The position numbers were made by a program, and so were the translations under genes. Below, piece by piece: positions 1-10,934 of a stretch of 64,000 bases of DNA. The DNA lies in contig JAIXMQ010000006.1 in the NCBI GenBank assembly GCA_025716855.1, forward strand, positions 733,501-797,500. The letters run 5' to 3'. Position 1 is the stretch's first letter, and each line of letters begins with the position of its first letter. Under the pieces are notes generated by a model. That model did no database searches. It was not told the origin of the DNA and saw only the letters and a list, made by a program, of their open reading frames with translations. Origin of the DNA: Pilaira anomala (lineage: Eukaryota > Mucoromycota > Mucoromycetes > Mucorales > Mucoraceae).

Positions 1-66
1 CTCCGTACTAATGAAAAATTACGTCAATACATAAGCAAAAAGCAATAAGCAAAAAGCGTATTATTA

Positions 67-1088
67 TTATGATACTAACAGGTTTCTCAGACCAATCAAA
101 ATGTCATCTACAGCGGTATCAACATTTTCTGAAGTCAGTGACATGATACATCTAGAGGCTTGCCGAGATCCAAGTTTTTCTTCGCCGAAATCCTACACAA
201 GAGTCATAATTAGCTGCGCTTTTCGCCTTAAAGTTTAAAACAAATATCCAAATTTACCTTTATAATCAATTTTAACTTTCTCTCAAGATTCATATCAAGT
301 GTTTCGCTTTCAATGCGATATTTTTTTTTTTTAATGTGGTTTGACAAGCTTTGAATCATATCAATTCCCAAGATATTTTTCACATCTTCGCATATTTGAT
401 CTTTCTTTAAAAGCAAAATATTGTCTAATACCAAGATACCTTGTGCATCTGTTTCTACTAATAAACCTGTTTGATAATACTTCTTGGCAACCATGACTTG
501 ATATTCCACCCACTTTTCTAAAATTACTTTTCCATCAATAACAAAACTATCTGTTGGAGGAACACGCTTATAATTCATATCGAACGATTGCTTGTCATTG
601 TTTTGAAGCTGGGTTGATTTTTTGCGTGAAGATTGAGGTGCTGGATAATTGTACACTGAGCCATTGAAAGTGTTCAAGGAATGGTTGATGGAGCCTATAT
701 TGAAACTTGAAGTGCTACTCGGTCTTATAAAAAAAAATATAGTTGGAGTATTATGTTTCTGAACACATAAGGAACTTTACTTACGTTGCATAATTTGACG
801 ATGTTCGATGCGATTCAGTCGTGGGTGGTGGTAATTGAGCAAGCTGATTGTTTTTCATAGTCTGAATATTGTACTAGTTTTATTTCTCTGCTTAAACTTT
901 ATCTCTTTTTTACTTACATTCCAATCGCGTTTCCACTTGCTCGCTTTTTCGTTGTTATAAAAATTTAACTCTTGTCTTAATGCATCGAACGCACTCTCCA
1001 AAAAGCAATTTCCTTTTTCAATGTGCTTGGCCGCGATAGCTTCATCAAAGTTCCAATAACTATAGACAGGTTTTGCTAAGTATGACAT
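67..1088 (-). CDS. Hypothetical protein, 279 aa, four exons
   Basis: I do not recognise this protein. Exons join as 1088-918, 861-785, 723-258 and 192-67, with GTAAGT/GTAAAT donors and TTCAG, TAAG and TGTAG acceptors. They sum to 840 nt and stay in frame. The start is the first ATG of exon 1, which follows an in-frame-closed leader. The N-terminus is aromatic and charged. The middle is a Ser/Thr/Asn-rich linker encoded by exon 2 and the start of exon 3. The C-terminal half is predicted mainly helical and carries a run of lysines. No signal peptide or membrane segment is visible. It is probably soluble. The reading is supported by consistent splice phases, but the function is unknown. Confidence 0.6.
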
Positions 1089-2348
1089 GTGAGGAATAGG
1101 GAGATTTTATCATTCTTTTTGTGATTTTAATATTATTCACTAGCCGCCTATCCTCACTACGCTCAGAGGGTGCTGGGTAAAAGAGTAGTAAAAAAGGAGG
1201 TATTAAATCACGGATCAATTTTATCCAACTAGCCACCAAGATACTTACCAGTTTTTTTTTCACTTTGGACAAGAAAGAAAAAAGGATCATTTTCTATTTG
1301 AGATTTATTAGACAAAATGAATCATTTATTTTTTGATAAAATTATTAGACTTACTATTGATAACAATATGTTTTTTGCAGGTCTTTTTTTCTTGGAACAA
1401 TCTCTTCTCTAGATAAGGAGTGTGGCAAAAGAAGAGATTAAAAATGGAGAAGTAAGGAAGATTCATTTTGGAATACATATATGTAAAAAGAAGAAAGTGA
1501 AAGAAAAGAACAAAATAAAAAAAATGATGATTTATAATGAAACCAAAAAAAAAAAGGCGTATGAGAAAAAAAAACCTGCCTGTATGCCATGTGAAAAAAA
1601 AAAATTGATGTAATGGTGTATTTCATGCAAAAGTTATAAAAAACTTTATTCACGTGACGATGCGCCTTGTCATACTTTTTATAAATCCGGATAAAAGTCA
1701 TCCGTGATTTTACTACTATAAGCTTTGATGCATGTTTTGTGATAACTTATGAGCTTATTTGTCTGAAGAATCCTCCTGATGATATTGAAATTATGTACTA
1801 ATTTTTTAATTCAAGCGATGAACAAGACAATGAGGCTGATTTACATATGGCTCATACTTTGCCGCAGCTGTAAATATACATAAACGCCATGGTGTACAGT
1901 CCGCAGGCTTTTATGTCAAGGTAAAAATTTTAAACACACATGTAATGGAGATGTCATCTCCTTACACATATCGAATGTAGAAACATCGAAGAATTACATA
2001 TGTCACCTGCCTTCATTTATAAGCTTATTCAAATTAAAGTAAGTACATAGTGTTTGATTAAAACGTTTATATCTTGCTGACCTTAATTTCTTTTGTAAAT
2101 AATACAAACAGAATATCACTCTTGAAAATGTAAAAAAGCAGAAGATTGCATTATAACAACAAACAGTTCAACTATGCAGTCCTCCGGAATTGTAATGTTA
2201 ATAATCAAGATCAAGCAAAAAGAGATAACCCAGTTGATGTATCCGAGCTATAGAATATAGATTGAATACGAAATAAAAAAATAGTAAAGGAACTATAAAA
2301 ATAATCAGAAGATATCATTTTTTTATTTACAAAAATATGGAGGGTTTA
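1089..2348. other. Intergenic, no gene recognised
   Basis: AT-rich sequence with purine-rich tracts at 1430-1610. Short open frames on both strands there are lysine- or phenylalanine-rich translations of A/T runs and look non-coding. Nothing else is recognised. Confidence 0.6.
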
Positions 2349-2962
2349 TGTTGAGGATGCTTATAGGTACAGCTAAATAAATACGTGATCATTGTAGTTA
2401 TTATATATATATTATTTTATTATTATTATTATTAAAGCAAGATCATGGTTTAATGCTGGCATAGGCAAAGCACATTACTTTCTCATAGGTCAATAACATA
2501 ACAGGTTGTCATATATGGAAAGTGACAGTAACAAGAGTTTGTTTAACCTTGCATGAATTTCCGATCAAAGTAACTCGCCAATAGATACGCATAATTATAA
2601 CTGAGAAGAATTTAGAATGCAACACAGGAAGAAGACATTATATCATATCAAATTATTATCATAGCAAATTACATCACATATTTATTATTATCATTATAAC
2701 TTATAACCAATAATCATCATGGACACACTTACCTTTACTATATTTATATACATTTTCTATGATATCAATTGATATCACTTTCCGTATGTTTCCGCTAAAG
2801 AAAACATATAAATATGACCATCATTTAGATAGTTTTCTCCTGGTCTGATTTTATATCTTTCTTTCTAAATAAAAACTATCGTAACAGAGTTTTAACAATA
2901 CTTTCTTCGTATCTTTTATATCTTTAAGTTTTACCTTTTATTTCTCTTTCCCATCCAAAACA
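2349..2962 (+). mobile_element. Solo LTR, family 1, copy 1 (614 bp)
   Basis: It begins TGTTGAGGATGC and ends CCATCCAAAACA, the usual 5'-TG...CA-3' LTR form. It is flanked by a perfect 5-bp target duplication GTTTA (2344-2348 and 2963-2967). Two further copies lie at 44168 and 47307. A TATA-like TATAAATAT (about 2807) and AATAAA (about 2868) near the 3' end fit LTR promoter and polyadenylation signals. No internal retroelement genes adjoin it, so it is a solo LTR left by recombination. The superfamily cannot be told from the LTR alone. Confidence 0.85.
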
Positions 2963-2967
2963 GTTTA

Positions 2968-3721
2968 TATACATGTCAAAACAGAATGTAAATCATTATT
3001 CAGGTCCGTGCTTGTTATTAATGCAGGAAGAATAATACCAATCATCGTGTCACATTAATCCATGTTCCTGGTGTACATACATAGTTAAAATAGAATAACC
3101 AGAATCTGTCAATGTTAACTGATAATCCATGTTACTATTTACCGATCAGTATTACTGGGCGATAGTATATAAAACTTAGTAGAACGAATGTTTATTATTA
3201 GTAATCGATGGATAATAGATTAAGTGGTAGTGACCATGTATATGTGAATATGTGAGTGAAGTAATATATGAACATGTCTGGTCACATCAGTTTTGTTAAT
3301 CAAATGATTTTTTCTGAAATATTAGTTACTTGGTATTGTACTGAAATCTTGTAGCATTGAAATGCTGGCTACGTTTATTCATTAATTTTTTTATTATTAT
3401 TACATCATATCTATTCTTATCTAAATTTTTGCCCAGCCTTTTGGAAAACTCAAGATTTTCTTATTCTTTTAAGTCGGAGTCACCTTGTAAAAAACGTTTC
3501 ATTTAAGAAAATTAAGGGGTATTTTGAAGTAAAATACGACATAACAAATGAAAAGAATGTATTTTCTGAATTTTCCAGTGGAGTTAGTGCATGTCTGTCT
3601 TGGAATCTAAAACTTTTGAAGAGTGCAGTAACGATCCAGTATGAATCCTTTTCTATAAATATCGGTTTACTGTAGCGCAAAATATAAACTTCTTAATTCT
3701 TTCTTCCTTACATAACTTAAA
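2968..3721. promoter_or_regulatory. Upstream region of the first CotH gene
   Basis: About 750 bp of AT-rich sequence between the solo LTR and the CotH start codon. No other gene is seen. Part of it must hold the CotH promoter, but no specific element can be named. Confidence 0.4.
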
Positions 3722-5650
3722 ATGAGACTTACAATAGGTATTTTAATGGCGAACAAAAAATTATGGCGCTTATACTTACTTTTTATAGTAGCAATTCAAT
3801 TTGCTGTTGTTAGTTTGACAGCAGTTGCTGCAGCTACATCAAATAAAAATATTACTTATAATGTAGTTTCTACCGTACCAAATGATCAAATTATTGGTGT
3901 TGTTGTTGATGACAGTTTCTATCCTTTAACGCACACAAACGAAGCCTCTACTTTACTCCATTATGGTAAAGCACCTGTCCCAAAGTTTAAATACAAGTAT
4001 GCATTCGCTCGAGCTGACAATAATGAAATTACCCACAGCGAAAATTTTACACGTAAAAACAATGAAGATGAAGACACGCTGAATGAGTATTATGGAAGAC
4101 CTTGGAATACATATGACAAGCTTAAGAAGTTACCTGCTATTCTCCCCCCTCTTCCGATTATTAATCGTATTGAGTCTAATCTTCATGTTGAAGGCAGAAT
4201 CCCTACCATTCACTTTTTTGGTAACCAAACCGAAATCGACAATATTCATAATAACCAGATGGTGGATACTAAAATTCAATTGAACATGACTTATATCAGG
4301 TATATTTACTTCTTTAAAAAATATAGAAAGGGATATATATACTTACTATGAATAATTTTAACTACTAGTCCTAACGAAGTTAAAGCTTTTCCTGAAGTAA
4401 CTATATCTATTTCTGGTATGTCTTCTCGTAGAATGGACAAACTCTCTTACAAAATAAATATCCCAAAAAAAGAAGAACTCTTCGGTTTTCGTAGACTCAA
4501 GTTAAGAGCTATGCCAATGGATATGTCCTACATGAGAGATAACTTGGGATACTCTATTGCGGAATCAGTTGGATTGCCTTCCTCAAAGCACAGTTACACC
4601 CGCGTCTATATCAACAACCAACCGATCGGTCTTTTTGGTCTTGTTGAGCACTTTAAAAGCACATGGGTACGAAACGAATTTGGTAATGGATCTAAGGAAT
4701 TCAAGCAAGGTGCTATATACTTAGCAGATATAAACGAAGGTCAAGGCAATACTACCCAAAATAAACCTTCTTCCCTTGAAAGGCCTTCCCTTGAAAAACG
4801 TTTTGAAGTTCCTTCTGGTATGGGAAAGTTCCTCAACGGTAGCGATACAGTCAATAATGTCAATGCTACATCTTCTTTATCCTACCTTGGGGATAATATC
4901 GATAAGTATAGTGCTGGCCAATATTCAGTCAAAGAAGACCCATCTGTCGGCACCGCCAACTTTACTCGCATTATGGATCTGACAAAGTTTATCTCTGAGC
5001 AGCCAACAACACCCGTGAATAATTCAGTCGTTCCTTTCTGGGAAGAAAAGATGGACGTAGAAAGCTTTTTGCGAGGTTTAGCTCTTGAAATAGTGATTTC
5101 CAATTCTGATGGTTACCTTGGAATGTCCAACAATTATGTTCTCTATGATGACATTGCGAATGAACGTCTGATATTCAGTACTCAAGACCTTGACTTGACT
5201 ATGGGTGTGACTATGTATACTGCCGATATAATACATGGTGGCAATTATTCCAATTTTCCTGGTTTTAATGTTAGAGCTTTGATGCCTCGTATGATGCAAG
5301 TTCCCCAATTTAAACAAGATTTTGAAGATTTAATCGTCAAGTACACAAAAGAGCTTGTTAATCCTACTATTCTAGGCGCACGTATCGATCAACTTTACGA
5401 TATGCTTTCGGAAGATGTTGCTTGGGATAAATCTTTACCTCGTGTTGGAAAGAATTTAATATTTGGAACTCCCGCTCAAGATACGACCTCCTCCAACGGT
5501 ACTTCTACCCCATCTTTTTCAATGGCAGATTACTCATTTGAACAAGGTGTTTATGGTCCTACATTGTTTCCAATTGCTATGTCACTTACAGATTGGTTGT
5601 CTTTGCGTAGTTCAAACCTGTTGGCTTTCTTCAATGAAACATCAGTTTAA
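3722..5650 (+). CDS. cotH: CotH-family protein (atypical kinase fold), 619 aa
   Basis: Two exons (3722-4299 and 4369-5650, phase-checked, 1860 nt) are split by a 69-nt intron with GTATAT donor and ACTAG acceptor. The N-terminus has a hydrophobic segment (about residues 15-38) fitting a signal peptide or signal anchor. The CotH core follows: a YISP-type strand, an SISG(M/H)SSR stretch, the conserved FRRLKLRAM...YMRDNLGY block, the RVYINNQPIGLF block, and near residue 466 the DLDLTMG motif, which corresponds to the metal-binding DFD of CotH kinases. Several N-x-S/T sites are present. CotH proteins are spore-coat or surface proteins, and some Mucorales members act in host attachment. Unlike the second copy at 37896 it has no hydrophobic C-terminal tail, so no GPI anchor is predicted. 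It is a divergent paralogue, and its substrate is unknown. Confidence 0.88.
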
Positions 5651-6229
5651 GGTATCGTTGTGACGCTATATGAAGTTACTATCAATAAAAAATGTTCTCT
5701 TTTATTTTTGCTATATTTTAGTCTTTTTGCTATAGTTTTGTTACATTAAAGATATAATATATATTTTATATTTGTACCTGAAATATAATATGATACACGC
5801 CTTTAAATCAATACATACAAAAAAATATTCCCGAGTCCTGGGTTACATGTTTGTCATAATTTTAATATTCCGGTGATCATTATTTCTGTATATATTTACG
5901 TAATACTTATAGTTTAAATCATAATATCTTATTATGCATGAAGTCATTTCAAGCAATAAAAACTGATGTACCTGATTAACTTTAAAATATCATTAAAAAA
6001 AGACCTAAATGTGTTAACTAGTATAGGAGCTTTGAAAAATTTGGGGCATCATTCTGATAAATCAGAATAACTATAATTTACTTGGGTACTCTTTTATTAT
6101 ATGTACGACAAATCAGACTTTAAAAGTAAGCAAAACAAAACATGAGATAAATATGAGATATAAAAACAAATCCGAATTTGTTTTATTTTTTAACTATTTT
6201 ACAAGATAAAATTTAAGAATACATATACT
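5651..6229. other. Intergenic between convergent genes
   Basis: AT-rich 3' region shared by the convergent CotH and transporter genes. Several AATAAA-like signals are present. No gene is seen. Confidence 0.5.
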
Positions 6230-8121
6230 TTAGACTTTTGCAAGCATTTTGGGTTGTAACTGATACTTTAAATAAACTGTTACAAAAGCAGACAGCACAA
6301 ATGCTGCACCTGTAAACATTTGCTGAGGAAAGAAGGAGTGTTTATCGGTTGCCAACTGGATGGCACCTACCATAGAAGGGCCAAATCTTGCACCTGTCAT
6401 AAAAAATAAGTAAAGGCAAATTCCAGAAGTATATTTCTCCATTCCTGTAATTGCTGCAGTAATAGGTGCCACTAAAAAAAATAAAGAGTAAATATATGTT
6501 AAAAATGCGTTATTACATATAAATTGTGACAGTGCTTACATAATGACCACACTGCTCCACTCATGAATCCATAAAGAATGATGAATATCATGAGTGTTGT
6601 ATAGGTTTTGGCAAACGTCCATATAAAAAGAGAGCTTAGCCCACAAGTAAACAAGAATAAGATATTAACATTAACAACACCTATATAGTCTCCAAAGTAT
6701 CTATCAGAAAAATAAAAGTTAGATGCATGTTTTTCTTTTTCTTTTCTTTTCCACTTTTACCCTGATAAAATTCGACCTAAGACATTGATAGCAGAAAACA
6801 CGGAAATAAGAACAGATCCCTGTGTCGGTGATAACCCTATTTTTGTTGCATGCGTGGGAAGGTAAAAGACAGGAACAAAGTAACCCATCACACTAAGGTT
6901 TCCAGCAATACACCATATAAAGAATTTGCTGTCCTTACATACGCTGAAATCAATAATTTCACTTAGTTGTACTTTTTTGGTATTTTTTGCATTAGGCCTT
7001 TCTTTAAGTAAAAGAGTAGCAATTAAACTAAAAACAAAACTAACAATTCCCAAGATACGATAGCACCAGGCTCCGCCAAGGGATTCGTTTAAATATGTCA
7101 TAACGATGGGCATAATTAGGCCACCAACACCTGATCCACTCGCTATAATACCCATAGCAAATCCTCTTCTTTTAATAAACCATTGAGGGGATATAGACAT
7201 AGAAACCTTTTTTTTTAAAAAAAAAAAGAACAGTTAACCTTTTCGTTTTTTAAAAAAAGAAGTGAATACTTTACAATATACAGGATAGCACCACCCATTC
7301 CGTGCATTAAACTCTGGGTGATATACAATTGCCACACTTGCGTTGAAAAGCTCGCTAATATCAAACCAGCAGATAATAAAATAGTGCCAAAGAAAAGAAC
7401 CCAGCGAGCTCCAAAAAGTGACAGAAAAAAGGGAGTTACAGGGCCCATAAGACCACATAGGGCGAAGCCTATAGTACCTACGAAACTGAGATCTGTTGCG
7501 CTGACAGAGCCTTTAAACACTTCACGGTCAAAATATTCTTGCATTACACCTAACATAAAGAGAATAGTATGTTAATATTCAAGGTCAATGAAACAAATAA
7601 CCGTATTTAAAGAAATATGTCTAAAAAATGTAATTTTACCCCTAAATCAATAAAAAACGCATTAGAAAATAGTCTAAAATCAATCCAAAAAAACAGTAAA
7701 CTTACCAACTTGATAATGTACACATGCTAATAGCCTGCGCCAAAAAACCACTGAATAATATAACCCAGCGATAAGGATCTTCAACTTCGTCATATAATGT
7801 ATTATCGTCTTCTGTTGAAGAATAACTTTGTTCTTTTTTCTTTTCAGCTAAGTAACCCGAATCAGCTAAGCTAGACCTTAATAATCTATCCACTAAAATA
7901 TAAATATAAAGTTAAACAATCTGTTCGACATATATACTTTATTTATTATATAAATATTTACACCGTGTTGGTTGCTGTGTATGAATCTTACTTGCTGCTA
8001 TCAGTTGACTGTCTGAAATGACTGTGCTTGTGTCATCAAGTGGAGAGCTTGCGACATTTTCCTCCTCATCAAACTGAATGGTAGGCAGTCTATTAGTACT
8101 TGTGGAAGGGTGTCTCACCAT
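6230..8121 (-). CDS. Monocarboxylate-type MFS transporter, 490 aa
   Basis: Exons are 8121-7962, 7892-7706, 7641-7640, 7549-7275, 7206-6761, 6700-6540 and 6471-6230. The sum is 1473 nt, in frame only if the 2-nt exon 7640-7641 is used. The N-terminus (about 100 residues) is cytoplasmic and acidic. TM1 starts at the DPYRWVILFSGF stretch and continues into WGVMQEYF, the GV(F/M)QEYY signature of SLC16/MCH transporters. The loop WFIKRRGFAMGIIASGSG is the canonical MFS motif after TM4. About 12 membrane helices are visible. Family members move monocarboxylates, riboflavin or related acids with protons at the plasma or vacuolar membrane. The substrate cannot be read from sequence. Confidence 0.9.
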
Positions 8122-9730
8122 TGTAACTTATAATTAATAACTATGTATAGTTTGAATGTTTTGTACAAGAAAGATTAGGAAATGACAACACTAGAAGAGG
8201 GGCGTGAAAACGATAGGAGTGAAAGGAGAAAGAGAGAGGGAAAGAAAAAAAGTTTAGTTTTTAAATGAAAAAAGAGGGAAAGAATCAACCAAAGTTAAAT
8301 GTATGTATGTTTTATACAGTATAAAAAAAAAGATATTTTAGGAGCGGCAGCTTTTTTTTTAATGATGTATGCAGTATTTTTGAAAGCTTCGAAACGTATT
8401 AATGTAAGCAAGATTGGATGGAAAAAAATAGATAAGTGTAAATGAGGGGAGAGAGGTATGATAAATCTGGATTCTGTAAGTATAGATTTCTGTGGATTAT
8501 CTTTTTTTTTTCCGTTTTACGGACGACGGGGCCGGTTTTTATACCAATTCTATATTTCCCTCATTCCTACGTGTTACTCGGTATTCTATATAGCCTCGAG
8601 GGAACTTTATAAACTTTAGAAACCTGTTTAACATCATGAATTACCTCGGTTAGTAAACGAATCTTTAGATACGTAGTTAAACGAGGAGTTAAAAAATCAA
8701 GTTTACTAGATTATGTTTTAGATTATATATTGTTTGTTACGTGATTATGCCTTTTGATTTCCGATGGAAGAATTACTGATGTAATAGCAAAAGAAAGGGC
8801 GAGTTAAAATGATCAACAATACGTACACAATACAATATTATATTCAATTTCTAGAATGAGGCTTCTCTATATAATTAGATATGAAATTTATGATTTAGTG
8901 GTATAAAAATATATATCAATTTGTCCACACAAAATACATGCTCCTGTGCTGATAATTTATACCCGTTTGTATTTTTGTTTCGGCTTTCAGCTTAAAATGA
9001 TTAAATCTATACGTAAAGTAAAATGTTATTTACTTGATGAACACGTGTGTATGATTTTGCCTATGAAGAAGAGTCATTTTGAATATAAATGACAACAGTA
9101 GGTGCAGCAGAAATTATTCCCATACATATTATAAAAGGTACATAGTTTTATAGAATGTAACTATGTATATATAAAGAGTTACGACATTTTTCTAACAAAC
9201 ATATATTATAAGTTGTATAGTTCTAAAAAGATCGTCGATAGTCATTTAATGTCTGGATGTTTCAAAGCGGGAAGTTTAATAAGGTTTGAGATTTACATTT
9301 ATTAAGTTAATGCAAAGATCTACGTTATCTGTGATCGTTTCTGGGAGAAGATATTAAATACCAATATACATCATGCAATATGTTCTGGAAACCTCAGATA
9401 TTTGTACATTGACCATGGCTCCTTGCTCCCTGCATCCCTTTGATATAATGACTCCTTTTGTTAGCTTACATGCATATAAAATTCCTAAATAACATAGAGT
9501 TGGGACTGTGTGCAGAATAGCCTGAGTCACTCAACAAGTGGTAGGTATTCGTATAGCAATTTGTTTATTCCATGAGTAATTCAGTTTATTCTAAAATTAA
9601 ATTAAGATAGCAGGTGTCTTACTCCTGTAGATCCAAAAATTCAGGAATAGGGGCAACAGTTAAATATAAGGCTGTATTATTTTTGATAAAAATTTGGTTA
9701 CGTTTTTCCTATAAGTGACAAAAAAAAAAG
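8122..9730. other. Intergenic, 1.6 kb, no gene recognised
   Basis: AT-rich spacer. The first 150 bp should hold the transporter promoter, with a purine-rich stretch at 8200-8290. I found no exon chain with conserved content on either strand. Confidence 0.5.
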
Positions 9731-10803
9731 TTAGGGGGTAGCATATGATACAACATAGTTACTTACTAATAAAGTTTGCCATAAACCAAACTTTAATGCA
9801 AATTCTTTCTGTAAAACCATATCTTTGACAGAATTATTAAAAGCTTGATCTTTAAATGCGTCATTGAGTATGTTTGATATAAACGCATGCTGCGAGTGAC
9901 AATAATTCGACGAATGTAAAAATAAATATGAGCAGAACCTTCTATGACACCATAACGATTCGTGCCCTGGATATGTAATTATTAATTTATCAAGCCATTT
10001 CATATGTTTATCTTTGGTATCTAATTTTAACAACTCCATCAACTGTTGTAAGTATTGAAATCCTGAATAATCACTAATATTGGTTTCAATCCAATGACAT
10101 GTATCTTTATATTCACGCTTCAGTAACGTGTCATTATGTTTACAGAAAGTTTGTAAAATCCAATTTCGATAAGTCCATGAATAATAGTTTCTTGGATATT
10201 TAGTTGATGTGGTAGTACATAATTTGAACTCATTTGTTATGTCGATATTCACTGTTTGTTTAAAATTCGTGTAAATCCATTGCCTGTGATACCAAGCAAC
10301 TGAACTTTTGGAATGTTTAGGAATAGTAAATATCAATTCTATTAATGTTAATTCACGCTTTAAATCAATATGGCCTGATAATATTAGCTCTTTTCTATTT
10401 ATTTATATCTATTTAGCTCGTTTCATTTAATAAGTTTTGCTTAGTTTACCTCTTATTCATAGCTGTATAGTTATCAGGCTTTAATAGTATCATTATCCGG
10501 GTTACTTGTTCTAGCCCAGAGTAGTCATCTGTTTCTAGTCCAATAAAACGAGAATGTGCTTCTTTTAATAACACTCCTAAGTTTGTTTTGGAGATGCCCA
10601 ACTTTGATTCTATGACAATCAAAGGATAATATACTTGACTTTCTGGAGGTAGGTCAGTTACTTCGGGTATTATTTGCAATAAACCTAGCTCATCGCTTTT
10701 TTCTTGGTATTAGACACTGAAAAACCCATTTCTTCTAATAGTCGTTATCATCTTACATTTCATTTTCAGAAATCGCTTTATACAATTTCTCATATAACTG
10801 CAT
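9731..10803 (-). CDS. PTAR1: PTAR1-like prenyltransferase alpha-repeat protein, 318 aa
   Basis: Exons are 10803-10757, 10695-10450 and 10394-9731 (957 nt, in frame). Prenyltransferase alpha-subunit (PPTA) helical repeats are visible: NYTAMNKRKELIL at the exon 2/3 junction, SVAWYHRQWIY, YYSWTYRNWIL and ESLWCHRRF. These W-x-x-R-x-W/F signatures and the length match PTAR1, the alpha subunit that pairs with the Rab GGTase beta subunit to form geranylgeranyltransferase III, known in animals for Ykt6 modification. It could instead be a divergent FNTA or RABGGTA, but the overall repeat layout and short length favour PTAR1. The first intron uses a weak AAAAAAG acceptor, so the first 16 residues are less sure. 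It shares a 131-bp divergent promoter with the SWI3 gene. Confidence 0.82.
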
Positions 10804-10934
10804 TTTGAATTAAGTTTGATAAAGGATTCTTAATGACGTGTTTTCAAATGTTATGGGCGCTATTTCAATAAGGCGATATAATTGTTGTGTATCAAAAAAA
10901 AAAAAATCTTTTTTTTTCACTTTATATTAAAACA
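10804..10934. promoter_or_regulatory. Shared divergent promoter PTAR1 / SWI3
   Basis: Only 131 bp separate the two start codons, so both promoters and both 5' leaders must fit here. It contains a poly-A run followed by a T-run (about 10892-10918) just before the SWI3 ATG. Confidence 0.5.
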
